DNA of 32,258 nt from Gemmatimonadota bacterium (lineage in GTDB: Bacteria > JAAXHH01). Under the pieces are notes generated by a model. It did not search any database, was not told the origin of the DNA, and was given only the letters and a program-made list of their open reading frames with translations. The position numbers and the translations under genes are program-made. Of this stretch, positions 13,817 through 22,220 are shown piece by piece (position 1 is the stretch's first letter; every line of letters starts with the position of its first letter). The stretch is from positions 1 to 32,258 of the forward strand of contig JAPPBT010000018.1 in assembly GCA_026702745.1 (NCBI GenBank), written 5' to 3'.

Positions 13817-14413
13817 GTGCGTGTTGTTTGTCTGGCGATCGCGTGTGTGTTTTCGCCGTTGTTGGCCGAGGGCCAGGTGAATGCCAGGCTGGGCGGCGGC
13901 CCCGCCATGCCCATCGGTGACCTGGCGGACGGAACGGCCTCGGTAGGCTCTTTTCTGCACGGTGGCCTGGCCTTACCCGTCGATGAGGGTTACTTCCTGC
14001 TGATTGAGGGTCATCACAGCCGTTTCGGTATCAAAGACCCGGCGTTTTCTCATTCGAATGAGGGGTCGGCATCGGATGCCGACAGAACGCTGATGGGAGG
14101 CAATGCGGGTCTGTTGATCGAAGGAATCGCGGATCCCGTGGGATTCTATGGCCACGGGGGTGTGGGATGGGTCAGGGCCAAGGGCCGGCCCGATCGCTTC
14201 ACGGGCCGATCCGATCGCACTGCCGCGGGTGAAGACGCGGACTCCGGTACCAGCGACCACTCGTTCATGTTCGTGTTCGGCCTGGGGGTCAACCTGACCG
14301 TCAGCGACCGCGTGAGGTTGTCCCTGGAGGCGAGGTACAACCATGCGCGCAATGTATTCGATGAAAGCGCCTGGTGGATACCCGTAACCGCCTTCGTGGT
14401 GATGCGACTGTAG
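13817..14413 (+). CDS. Outer-membrane beta-barrel protein, small
   Basis: A protein of 198 residues with a signal peptide (RVVCLAIACVFSPLLAEG) followed by alternating strands rich in Gly and aromatic residues. It ends in WWIPVTAFVVMRL, which resembles a terminal strand of an outer-membrane barrel, although the last residue is Leu rather than Phe. The start is uncertain: the ATG at 13799 gives six more residues but has no Shine-Dalgarno site, whereas the GTG at 13817 has AAGGAG (13803-13808) at good spacing, and the same aaaaggagtc leader precedes the Spy-like gene at 10798. I use the GTG. It is divergent from the ECF sigma gene and may be part of its regulon, which is inference. The specific barrel family was not recognised. 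Confidence 0.72.
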   Translation: MRVVCLAIACVFSPLLAEGQVNARLGGGPAMPIGDLADGTASVGSFLHGGLALPVDEGYFLLIEGHHSRFGIKDPAFSHSNEGSASDADRTLMGGNAGLLIEGIADPVGFYGHGGVGWVRAKGRPDRFTGRSDRTAAGEDADSGTSDHSFMFVFGLGVNLTVSDRVRLSLEARYNHARNVFDESAWWIPVTAFVVMRL

Positions 14414-14537
14414 CCCTGAGACGCCAGCGGGAATGAAACACGGTGCCATCTTTAAATACATTGACTTTGTCGGGACGATGCATCACAGTGGGAGACAGTT
14501 GCCCGATCGCGGAAAACACCCTGACAAGCGTGGTAAA

Positions 14538-15011
14538 ATGGCATTCGATCAAATGGAACAACGGCGGATCATGGGGCATTTCGCGACCGGTGTGACCGTC
14601 GTAACCACGTGCTACGAGGACAGGCCGCAGGGCATGACCGCCAACGCGGTGGCTTCCCTCTCCCTGGATCCCCCGCTCATCCTCGTATCGGTGGACGTCA
14701 AGGCCCAGATGAACGCCTGCCTCAAGGCCAGCGACTGCTTCGCCGTCAACATATTGACCGAAGAACACGAAGCGCTGTCCGTGCGGTTCGCAAAGCACGG
14801 TCCGAAGGACTTCTCAGGCATCGAATACCGGACCGAGGTTACGGGCTCGCCCGTTATCGAACAAGCGCTCGCCTACGTCGACTGCCGGGTCACCAATGTA
14901 CTGCCGGGCGGAGATCACGACATCTTCATCGGCGAAATCGTGGCGGGTGACGCCGGTGAAGGGCGCCCACTGGTTTTCTACGGCGGCCGGTACGGAAAGC
15001 TCTCCGGCTGA
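14538..15011 (+). CDS. Flavin reductase-like (FMN-binding split barrel) protein
   Basis: This 157-residue protein matches the flavin reductase-like domain family (HpaC/DIM6/NTAB type). Motifs are MGHFATGVTVVTT at the start, PQGMTANAVASLSLDPPLILVSV at about residues 33-55, ASDCFAVNILTEEHEALSVRFA in the middle, and a closing FYGGRYGKL. Such proteins bind FMN/FAD and reduce it with NAD(P)H, usually for a partner monooxygenase. No monooxygenase is nearby; the genes downstream encode a molybdenum oxidoreductase complex, so a redox link is possible. The ATG at 14538 is used since the family N-terminus begins there; the frame is open upstream to 14433 but that part does not look conserved. The Shine-Dalgarno site is weak. 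Confidence 0.82.
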   Translation: MAFDQMEQRRIMGHFATGVTVVTTCYEDRPQGMTANAVASLSLDPPLILVSVDVKAQMNACLKASDCFAVNILTEEHEALSVRFAKHGPKDFSGIEYRTEVTGSPVIEQALAYVDCRVTNVLPGGDHDIFIGEIVAGDAGEGRPLVFYGGRYGKLSG

Positions 15012-15064
15012 CTCGCCGCGACCGGACCGCAGGACCTCCAGTGATCCGAGTCGCAGAGCCGCCG

Positions 15065-15096
15065 GACCGACTGCCATATAGACCGACTGCCATATA
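15065..15096. repeat. 16-bp direct repeat upstream of the NrfCD fusion
   Basis: GACCGACTGCCATATA occurs twice in a row, starting near 15066 and 15082, just before the Shine-Dalgarno site of the gene at 15110. Confidence 0.75.
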
Positions 15097-15109
15097 TTGC
15101 GGAGCATCC

Positions 15110-16738
15110 ATGCAATACGGTTTCATCATCGACAACAGGAAGTGCATCGGGTGCCACGCCTGCACCGTTGCGTGCAAGGCCGAGCACGAGGTGCCCCTCG
15201 GCGTCAACCGGACCTGGGTGAAGTACATCGAGAAAGGGACGTATCCGAACACATCGAGGCATTTCTCCGTCATGCGGTGCAACCACTGCGAGGACGCCCC
15301 CTGCGTGGAGATCTGCCCGGTGACGGCGCTGTACACCCGGAAGGACGGCATCGTCGATTTCGATCCGCGGCGGTGCATCGGATGCAAGGGTTGCATGCAG
15401 GCCTGTCCCTATGACGCCCTGTACATCGATCCGGACACCCACACGGCGGCCAAGTGCAACTACTGTGCCCACCGTGTGGACATCGGTCTCGAACCCGCCT
15501 GCGTGAACGTCTGCCCGGAACACGCCATCATCTCGGGCGACATGGACGATGGATCGACGGAGATCGCCCAGTTGCTCGCGAAGGAACAGGTGACGGTCCG
15601 AAAGATCGAGAAGGACACGAAGCCCCGTCTGTACTACATCGACGGCGACGAGGCCTCTTTGACGCCCGGGGAAACCGCGACGTCGGACAACTACATGTGG
15701 AGTTCACAGTCGGACGGCGTCGGCCATTTCGCCCGGTATATCGAGGAAAGAACCGCCAGGGCGGACCCGGAGGACATGATCCGGCAGCTTGGCGGCGCGG
15801 GACAGGACGGACGGGACGGGGCGAACGGCCAAGAAGATCAGAGCGAGCGGACCGGCAACGGTACCGGAAAAGACGCCGCGGCGCGCCGGGTCTACGATGC
15901 GCCGGACAAGGGCGTCCTGTGGGGCAACGACGTGGCGGCCTACGTGTGGACCAAGGCCATTTCGGCGGGGGCCTTCCTCCTCCCCTTCGCGGCCTCGGTC
16001 TTCGGGTATGCCATTGATCCCGTGCTCGCCTGGGCCGGCTGCACCGTGGCCCTGACGTTTCTCGTAGCCACGACGATCCTGCTCGTCAGTGACCTGACCC
16101 AGCCCAAACGTTTTCTCTACGTGCTGCTCCGTCCGCAGTGGAAGTCCTGGCTCGTACTCGGCGGCTACGCCCTGACCCTCTACGGCCTGGCGCTCACGCT
16201 CTGGGCCGCGGCCATGTGGACCGGACGAACCGGGGCGGCCGAAATCATCGGCTGGATCACGGCCGCGCTGGCGGTCGTCACGGCGGTCTATACGGCCTTT
16301 CTCTTCGCCCAGGCCAAGGGGCGGGATTTCTGGCAGAGCCCGACGCTGGTCCTGCACATGCTGCTCCACGCGGTACTGGCCGGCGCGGCGGTGTTCGCCC
16401 TGGTCCTGCTGTTCGTACAGCACGGCGAGGCGTGGACCGCCTTTGTGCGGAACACGTTGATCGTCGCCATCGTTCTGAACCTGCTGGTGATCGCGTCCGA
16501 GATGCTGACGCCCCATCCCACGGCAGACGCCCGGAAAGCCGTCCAGGCCATCGTCCGGGGCAGGTACCGGGGGTATTTCTGGGTGCTCGGTATCGCCGTC
16601 GGCAACCTGGCCCCCGTCGTACTGGCCTGGATCGGCGGCGGTCCGATGCTCGCCGCGGCGGGCGCGGGCGTGCTGATCGGTCTCTACGCGACGGAGTACG
16701 TATGGGTCAGGGCGCCGCAGGACATCCCGCTGAGCTGA
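15110..16738 (+). CDS. Fused NrfC-like ferredoxin and NrfD-like membrane subunit
   Basis: A 542-residue fusion. Residues 1-195 form a four-cluster iron-sulfur protein of the NrfC/DmsB type with four Cys groups: CIGCHACTVAC (residues 12-22), CNHCEDAPCVEIC, CIGCKGCMQAC and CNYCAHRVDIGLEPACVNVC. A hydrophilic linker rich in Gly, Asp and Glu follows (about 215-285). The C-terminal part (about 290-535) has roughly eight membrane spans and resembles NrfD/PsrC, which exchanges electrons with quinones. No signal peptide precedes the ferredoxin part, so it should face the cytoplasm. With the molybdenum enzyme encoded 98 bases downstream it makes a plausible three-part quinone-linked oxidoreductase. 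GGAG lies about 6 bases before the ATG at 15110. The ferredoxin and membrane subunits are usually separate proteins. Confidence 0.87.
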   Translation: MQYGFIIDNRKCIGCHACTVACKAEHEVPLGVNRTWVKYIEKGTYPNTSRHFSVMRCNHCEDAPCVEICPVTALYTRKDGIVDFDPRRCIGCKGCMQACPYDALYIDPDTHTAAKCNYCAHRVDIGLEPACVNVCPEHAIISGDMDDGSTEIAQLLAKEQVTVRKIEKDTKPRLYYIDGDEASLTPGETATSDNYMWSSQSDGVGHFARYIEERTARADPEDMIRQLGGAGQDGRDGANGQEDQSERTGNGTGKDAAARRVYDAPDKGVLWGNDVAAYVWTKAISAGAFLLPFAASVFGYAIDPVLAWAGCTVALTFLVATTILLVSDLTQPKRFLYVLLRPQWKSWLVLGGYALTLYGLALTLWAAAMWTGRTGAAEIIGWITAALAVVTAVYTAFLFAQAKGRDFWQSPTLVLHMLLHAVLAGAAVFALVLLFVQHGEAWTAFVRNTLIVAIVLNLLVIASEMLTPHPTADARKAVQAIVRGRYRGYFWVLGIAVGNLAPVVLAWIGGGPMLAAAGAGVLIGLYATEYVWVRAPQDIPLS

Positions 16739-16836
16739 CGCGACGACGGTCATAGCCAGGCGCATCAGCCGGTACGAAGAAGGCAAAGCCGGCGTCAACC
16801 GGCGCATCACCGACGATCAAGACTGGAAACTTCGAC

Positions 16837-19698
16837 ATGTCCATACGCCATAAACCGGGTTTGATCGAATCGCTGGCCGAAAAGATCGGTCTCATCCCCA
16901 ACCTGCACGAAGAGGACGGACCGGATCTCCCGAGTCTGACCGAGGGCGGCGCGCTCACGGACTACCCGCCGCCGGACCAGTGGGACGACTGGGTGGAGTA
17001 CGAGGCGCAGGACTGGCCGCGGCAGCAGCCCAAACGCTACATGGTGGTGCCCACGGCCTGCTTCAACTGCGAAGCCGGATGCGGCATGCTGAGCTACGTG
17101 GACAAGGAGACGATGGAGGTCCGCAAGTTCGAGGGCAATCCCTACCACCCGGCCAGCCGGGGACGGAACTGCGCCAAGGGCCCGGCGACCATCAACCAGA
17201 TCCGCGACACCGACCGCATCCTCTATCCCGTGCGCCGCTCGGGTGCCCGGGGCAGCGGCGAGTGGGAACGGGTGTCCTGGGACGATGCGTTGGACGACAT
17301 CGCCGCCCGGATCCGCGAACGCCTGCAGCAAGGCGCAAACAACGAGATCGCCTATCACGTGGGCCGGCCCGGTGCCGAGGGCTACATCGACCGGGTGCTC
17401 AAGGCCTGGGGCGTGGACGGGCACAACAGCCACACCAACATTTGTTCGTCGGGCGCCCGCTTCGGCTACGCCCTCTGGCACTTCTTCGACCGGCCGTCGC
17501 CGGACCACGCCAACGCGCGGTTCATCCTCCTCATCAGCGCCCACCTGGAATCGGGACACTACTTCAATCCCCACGCCCAGCGCATCATCGAGGGCATGAT
17601 GAAGGGCGCGAAGCTCGCCGTCATGGACCCCAGGCTCTCCAACACGGCGAGCATGGCGGACCACTGGATGCCCACCTATCCGGGCAGCGAGGCCGCGGTG
17701 CTGCTGGCCATGGCCAACGTCATCCTGCAGGACGGTCTCTACGACGAGAAGTTCATGAAGATCTGGGTCAACTGGCAGACCTACCTGGAGAAGGAACACC
17801 CGGACGCGCCGCGCACCTTCGAGCGGTTCGTAGAGGCGCTCAAGGCCGTCTACAGCGAATACACCCCCGAGTTCGCCGAGCAGGAAAGCGGCGTGCCGGC
17901 GGCGCAGATCGTGGAGATCGCCCGGGAGATCGGCCGGGCGGGGTCGCGGTTCGCCACCCACAACTGGCGCAGCGCGGGCAGCGGCAACGCCGGCGGCTGG
18001 GCCGTGGCGCGGTGCCTTCACTTCCTGAACGTGCTCACGGGCAGCGTCGGCACGGAGGGCGGGACCTCACCGAGCGGGTGGAACAAGTTCAAGCCCAACG
18101 TCTTCGACCATCCCCCGGACCAGAAGTTCTGGAACGAACTGCATTTCCCGAAGGAATACCCCCTCTCCCATTACGAGATGAGCTTTCTCCTGCCCCATTT
18201 CCTGAAAGAGGGGCGCGGAAAGCTGGCCGTCTACTTCACCCGGGTGTTCAATCCCGTGTGGACGTACCCCGACGGGTTCACCTGGGTCGAGGCGCTGCGC
18301 GACGAAGAGAAGGTGGGGCTCCACGCGGCCCTGACCCCCACGTGGAACGAGACGGCCTATTTCGCCGACTACGTGCTGCCCATGGGCCATGCCAGCGAGC
18401 GCCACGACATCATCAGCTACGAGACCCACTCGGGCACCTGGATCGGGTTCCGCCAGCCCGTATTGCGCGAGGCGCGGCGGCGCATGGGCGATCCGGTCAC
18501 GTTCACCTACGAGGCCAACCCGGGCGAGGTGTGGGAAGAGGACGAGTTCTGGATCGAACTGTCCTGGCGCATCGATCCCGACGGCAGTCTGGGGATCCGG
18601 GACCATTTCATATCACCCTACCGGCCCGGCGAGAAGATCACCGTCGACGAATACTACCAGTATATCTTCGACCACGTGGACGGGCTGCCCGAAGCCGCCG
18701 CGGAAGAGGGCCTGTCCACCCTGGACTACATGCGCAAGTACGGTGCCTTCGAGGTGGAGAAGACGGCCTACGCGAAGCACCTCAAGAAGCTGGATGACGG
18801 GACGGCATCGGGTGCCAGGGTCGATCCGGAGACGGATACTTTGATCGCCGACGGCAAGGCCGTGGGGGTCATGGTGGACGGGACGCCGCGGGCGGGCTTC
18901 CCCACGCCCTCGCTCAAGCAGGAGTTCTACTCCCAGACCATGGTGGACTGGGGCTGGCCGGAGTACGCCATTCCGACCTACATCAAGAGCCACGTGCACC
19001 CCGACGAGCTTGACCGTGACAATGGCGAGTTCCCGCTGGTGCCCACTTTCCGGTTACCCACGCTGATCCACTCCAGGTCGGGCAACGCCAAGTGGCTCAA
19101 CGAGATCTCCAACCGCAACCCCGTGTGGATGCACCAGCAGGACGCCGACCGGATGGGCATCACCACGGGCGACCTGGTCCGGGTGACCACCGAGATCGGC
19201 CATTTCGTAGACCGCGTCTGGGTCACCGAGGCCATGAAGCCCGGCGTGGTCGCCTGCTCCCACCACCTGGGCCGGTGGCGGCGCAAGCAGGACGCGGATG
19301 GCAACCGCTGGTCGGTCAACCTGGTGGATATTCAGGAAGAAACCGGGGGCAAGTGGCGCATGAAAGTGATGGACGGCATCCGGCCCTACGAAAGCGCCGA
19401 CCGCGACTCGTCCCGCATCTTCTGGCGGGACGGCGGCGTACACCAGAACATCACCTTCCCCGTGCACCCCGATCCCGTGAGCGGCATGCACTGCTGGCAC
19501 CAGAAGGTCAGGATCGAAAAGGCCCGCGAGGAGGACGCCTACGGGGACGTGATGGTGGATACGGAGAAGTCCTTCGAGGTGTACCGCGAATGGCTGGCCC
19601 AGACGCGCCCCGCCCCCGGTCCGGGCGGACTGCGCCGGCCCCTCTGGCTCAACCGCCCCCTGCGTCCAGCGGAAGAGACGTACTACCTGCCTGAATAA
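16837..19698 (+). CDS. Molybdopterin oxidoreductase catalytic subunit (DMSO reductase family)
   Basis: A 953-residue enzyme of the DMSO reductase superfamily. It has an N-terminal [4Fe-4S] site (Cys75, Cys78, Cys82 and Cys112, in ACFNCEAGCGM and GRNCAKG). The region SHTNICSSGARFGYALWHF puts a Cys at 203 where the molybdenum-ligand residue usually lies. The central molybdopterin domains follow (for example HNWRSAGSGNAGGWA and LTGSVGTEGGT), and a C-terminal dinucleotide-binding domain runs from about residue 760 (NPVWMHQQDADRMGITTGDLVRV). No twin-arginine signal is present, so the enzyme should be cytoplasmic and bind the NrfC part of the fusion upstream. The substrate is unknown: formate, an S- or N-oxide, polysulfide or a metalloid are all open. 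The Shine-Dalgarno site is weak. Confidence 0.87.
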   Translation: MSIRHKPGLIESLAEKIGLIPNLHEEDGPDLPSLTEGGALTDYPPPDQWDDWVEYEAQDWPRQQPKRYMVVPTACFNCEAGCGMLSYVDKETMEVRKFEGNPYHPASRGRNCAKGPATINQIRDTDRILYPVRRSGARGSGEWERVSWDDALDDIAARIRERLQQGANNEIAYHVGRPGAEGYIDRVLKAWGVDGHNSHTNICSSGARFGYALWHFFDRPSPDHANARFILLISAHLESGHYFNPHAQRIIEGMMKGAKLAVMDPRLSNTASMADHWMPTYPGSEAAVLLAMANVILQDGLYDEKFMKIWVNWQTYLEKEHPDAPRTFERFVEALKAVYSEYTPEFAEQESGVPAAQIVEIAREIGRAGSRFATHNWRSAGSGNAGGWAVARCLHFLNVLTGSVGTEGGTSPSGWNKFKPNVFDHPPDQKFWNELHFPKEYPLSHYEMSFLLPHFLKEGRGKLAVYFTRVFNPVWTYPDGFTWVEALRDEEKVGLHAALTPTWNETAYFADYVLPMGHASERHDIISYETHSGTWIGFRQPVLREARRRMGDPVTFTYEANPGEVWEEDEFWIELSWRIDPDGSLGIRDHFISPYRPGEKITVDEYYQYIFDHVDGLPEAAAEEGLSTLDYMRKYGAFEVEKTAYAKHLKKLDDGTASGARVDPETDTLIADGKAVGVMVDGTPRAGFPTPSLKQEFYSQTMVDWGWPEYAIPTYIKSHVHPDELDRDNGEFPLVPTFRLPTLIHSRSGNAKWLNEISNRNPVWMHQQDADRMGITTGDLVRVTTEIGHFVDRVWVTEAMKPGVVACSHHLGRWRRKQDADGNRWSVNLVDIQEETGGKWRMKVMDGIRPYESADRDSSRIFWRDGGVHQNITFPVHPDPVSGMHCWHQKVRIEKAREEDAYGDVMVDTEKSFEVYREWLAQTRPAPGPGGLRRPLWLNRPLRPAEETYYLPE

Positions 19699-19706
19699 CC
19701 CGGCTT

Positions 19707-19767
19707 TTCCCTTACGCTTCCCCGTGTTTCCCTAATACTTCCTTTACGGTTCCCCTATGCTTCCCGG
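19707..19767. repeat. 11-bp tandem repeat between convergent stop codons
   Basis: Pyrimidine-rich units beginning TTCC (for example TTCCCTTACGC, TTCCCTAATAC, TTCCTTTACGG, TTCCCCTATGC) recur every 10-11 bases for five and a half copies. The array starts 9 bases after the molybdoenzyme stop codon and runs over the stop codon of the convergent kinase gene (19755-19757). Confidence 0.75.
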
Positions 19768-20720
19768 AGGGTATTCCGGACCCCGGAGCACACGGCCTCG
19801 TCGGCCGCCGGCATGGCGCCGGTCTGGGACGCGACCCAGGCGCCGAGCCGGTTGGCGGCTTCACTCACGCGTTCAAGCGGCACGCCGCGCAGGTAGCCGC
19901 TGGCCAGGACCGCGGTGAAGGCGTCGCCGGCGCCGATGGTATCCACCACGTCGACCGGTACGCCCGGGTGGGCCACGGTCTCCGACGCGGTGACCAGCAG
20001 GCTGCCTTCCGCGCCGCGAGTGACGCAGACGACTTCCAACTCGTAAACCTCGCGTAGCTGTCGCGCCATGGACTCGAGATCATCACCCCCTAGGTCCAGC
20101 AGGGCACAGACCGCGCGCAGTTCCTCGTCGTTCAGTTTGACAATGTGGACACGCTGGAAGGAATCGTGCAGCAGGGCCGGGGAATACCGGTCCTGCCTAA
20201 GGTTCACGTCGAAGATACGTAAAGCGGAGGGTCTCAAATCATCGAGGAACGCCGTGACCGCACCGATCGAACCAGCCTGGTGACGGGACACCGTCCCAAA
20301 GCATACTGCGTCCGCCCGTTTGGCCAGCGCAGACCAGCCGGGCGTCCACGCCATGTGCTCCCACGCGACATCGCCGTTGATCGTGAAATCGGGCTGCCCG
20401 TCCGGTCCGATGGCAACGTCGACCGTCCCGGTGGGATAGACTTCGTCCCGCTGGATCGCGTCGGTGGACAGGCCGAGATCGGCGATACGGTCCACGGCCT
20501 TGTCTCCCAGGTCGTCGCACCCGACCCGGCTCGCTACGATGCCCTCCTCACCCAGAAGCGACGCGAAGTAGGCGAAGTTCGCCGTGGCGCCGCCGAGCTG
20601 GGGACCCGAGGGCAGCATGTCCCACAGTAGCTCGCCCAGGCCGACGATGACGTGGCGGTCTGTTGTTTCGAAATTACGGAAGGGACTGACCGTCCGGCTG
20701 ATTTTATGCGTCCCCGCCAT
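19755..20720 (-). CDS. PfkB family carbohydrate kinase
   Basis: This 321-residue protein is a ribokinase/fructokinase-type sugar kinase. The N-terminal motif VIVGLGELLWDMLPSG, the substrate motif LGGATANFAYFASLLGEE and the C-terminal ATP-binding motif DTIGAGDAFTAVLASGYL (with the catalytic Asp) are typical; it looks closest to fructokinases. The reading frame is open to a GTG at 20774, but the ATG at 20720 puts the family start in a normal place and leaves a 17-base overlap with the upstream membrane-protein gene; neither has a strong Shine-Dalgarno site. It is the last gene of a four-gene - strand run. Cytoplasmic. The sugar it uses is not certain. Confidence 0.83.
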   Translation of the reverse strand: MAGTHKISRTVSPFRNFETTDRHVIVGLGELLWDMLPSGPQLGGATANFAYFASLLGEEGIVASRVGCDDLGDKAVDRIADLGLSTDAIQRDEVYPTGTVDVAIGPDGQPDFTINGDVAWEHMAWTPGWSALAKRADAVCFGTVSRHQAGSIGAVTAFLDDLRPSALRIFDVNLRQDRYSPALLHDSFQRVHIVKLNDEELRAVCALLDLGGDDLESMARQLREVYELEVVCVTRGAEGSLLVTASETVAHPGVPVDVVDTIGAGDAFTAVLASGYLRGVPLERVSEAANRLGAWVASQTGAMPAADEAVCSGVRNTLREA

Positions 20721-21159
20721 CGTCGCCGGGGTTTGAACGACCGTCAGTCTGAATTTCTCCACGGTAAATGACACCGAGGATCAGACCGAACAGCCCGAAT
20801 TGGACCAATAGGTAGGCCGTTTCCATCCAGATGAACGCCGACACTTCCGGGACCTTCTGCCTGGCGACGAAGGCGAGCACGTGAGAAGTCCAGAAGAACG
20901 CACCTGCAATGAAAGCGAACTTGATCCCCCGCCGAAATGAGGTGCCCTCGGCTTTCAGCATCGGAAACAGCGCGGAGAGCAGCACGCCCTGGAGCACGAT
21001 GGTGAGCAACCCGAGCAGAAAATCAGGCTCTCCCTCGAAGTAGCCGAACGATTCATACCTCTCCTGGAAAAGGAGTACATGCCAGCCCACCGCGAGGGAG
21101 AAGGTACAGACCGTATAGGCGGCGGTTCCCAGGATTAGTTTCCTGGCGTTAATCATCAT
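20704..21159 (-). CDS. Small four-span membrane protein, unknown function
   Basis: A 151-residue hydrophobic protein with four likely membrane segments at about residues 7-30 (ILGTAAYTVCTFSLAVGWHVLL), 45-66, 78-98 and 110-130, and a short polar C-terminal tail (TDGRSNPGDDGGDA). I do not recognise a family with confidence; the layout is similar to small inner-membrane proteins of unknown function. It starts 40 bases after the hydratase-like lipoprotein gene and overlaps the kinase gene, so it belongs to that - strand run. No Shine-Dalgarno site is evident before the paired ATG codons at 21159. Confidence 0.62.
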   Translation of the reverse strand: MMINARKLILGTAAYTVCTFSLAVGWHVLLFQERYESFGYFEGEPDFLLGLLTIVLQGVLLSALFPMLKAEGTSFRRGIKFAFIAGAFFWTSHVLAFVARQKVPEVSAFIWMETAYLLVQFGLFGLILGVIYRGEIQTDGRSNPGDDGGDA

Positions 21160-21199
21160 GCGCTTGATTACGAATCCCAGGTTGAGTAGCCAAGGTCCT

Positions 21200-22186
21200 T
21201 TACTTTAGTTCCACCTCGATCGTGCCGAGGGTCGTGTAGCTCATCACGGCCTTGCTGCCGGCGCCCATGCGGGGCGGCGGGAAGACCGTTCCGGTGATTA
21301 CCACGTCCCCCGCCCGGAGGTACTCGTCGCTGTAGGTGGTCAACTCGTTGGCCAGCCAGGTCAGCGCCTCCAGGGGGTCCACGCCCATGTTCATGGTGGC
21401 CAGCGCGGAGGCCCTTTCCTCGCCGTCAATCGCCGCGGTCGCGGTTTCTTTCGTGAAATCCATCTCGGAGAGCGGCACGCGCGTCTCACCCAGGATGATG
21501 CCCACGTGGAACACGTTGCCCGTGACATCATGGTCACGGGTGGACGGATTCTCCTCGGTACCGTTCGTCCACGTGGAAAGCAGTTCGATCACGCCGACCA
21601 CCGCGGTGACGGCATCGCCGACCTGCTCACGGGTCAAATCGGGACCGGGAAGATCCTCGCCGATCAAGAAGGCGAACTCGCCTTCCACGACCGCCGTGTC
21701 AGCCACGAAGGACGCGGCTTCCACGGGCGTCCCGGGTTCGAACACGTTCGACGCCATGATATGACCGTAAATGGGATCCAGCGTGGCCGGGTCCTCGGGC
21801 ATTCGGGAGAAGCCGATCTTCCAGCCGACGCGCTCTTCATTCTTCAGTTTCTCAGCCAGAATGTCCGCCTGGATGTCGTAGGCGGTCTGCCTGTCCATGT
21901 CGGGGAAGTTGACCGCCATGGCCTCGGTGTTGATCTTCTTCTGCTCCGCCTCCAGCAGGTGGGCGACGATAGCGGCCCGGTCCGAGTCAGGCGTCAGGGT
22001 CGTGGTGAGGACGTCGGCGTCGGCCGCGGTTTCAGCGTCGCCCGCGGTTTCAGCGTCGCCCGCGGTATCGGACTCGCCCGCGGTTTCGGACGCGGGCGCT
22101 GCCGTTTCCTCATCCGTAGCCGCGCAGGCCGACAACATGGTCACGAATGCGCTGCTTACGAGTATTGCAATCAGATTCCTGTACAT
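21200..22186 (-). CDS. MhpD/2-keto-4-pentenoate hydratase-like lipoprotein
   Basis: A 328-residue protein with a lipoprotein signal: a hydrophobic segment then L-S-A-C with Cys at 21. An acidic repeat linker (AETAGD type) reaches about residue 58. The rest is a fumarylacetoacetate hydrolase-fold domain of the 2-hydroxypenta-2,4-dienoate hydratase (MhpD) type: GWKIGFSRMPEDP at about residue 120, VVEGEFAFLIGEDLPGPDLTREQV (the ExE metal ligands), VIELLSTW (third Glu), LTWLANELTTY and AGDVVITGTVFP. These enzymes are normally cytoplasmic, acting on dienoates from aromatic ring cleavage, so a membrane-anchored, exported form is unusual. AGGAG lies 6 bases before the ATG. The gene sits between two small membrane-protein genes. 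Confidence 0.8.
   Translation of the reverse strand: MYRNLIAILVSSAFVTMLSACAATDEETAAPASETAGESDTAGDAETAGDAETAADADVLTTTLTPDSDRAAIVAHLLEAEQKKINTEAMAVNFPDMDRQTAYDIQADILAEKLKNEERVGWKIGFSRMPEDPATLDPIYGHIMASNVFEPGTPVEAASFVADTAVVEGEFAFLIGEDLPGPDLTREQVGDAVTAVVGVIELLSTWTNGTEENPSTRDHDVTGNVFHVGIILGETRVPLSEMDFTKETATAAIDGEERASALATMNMGVDPLEALTWLANELTTYSDEYLRAGDVVITGTVFPPPRMGAGSKAVMSYTTLGTIEVELK
22026..22097. repeat. 18-bp in-frame tandem repeat in the lipoprotein linker
   Basis: Four units of 18 bases start at 22026, 22044, 22062 and 22080; the first two are identical. On the - strand they encode six-residue repeats rich in Glu, Thr, Ala, Gly and Asp, forming the spacer between the lipid anchor and the hydratase domain. 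Confidence 0.85.
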
Positions 22187-22220
22187 AATGACTCCTGTAA
22201 AATAGGTAAATCAGGAAGAA

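Noticed and set aside
12658-13920. A 420-codon + strand frame over the anti-sigma and sigma genes
   Set aside because: Antisense to two well-supported genes and runs through a 19-bp repeat array; composition is not protein-like.
16807-18021. A 404-codon frame opposite the molybdoenzyme gene
   Set aside because: Antisense shadow of a strongly conserved coding region; His/Val/Gly-rich composition with no motifs.
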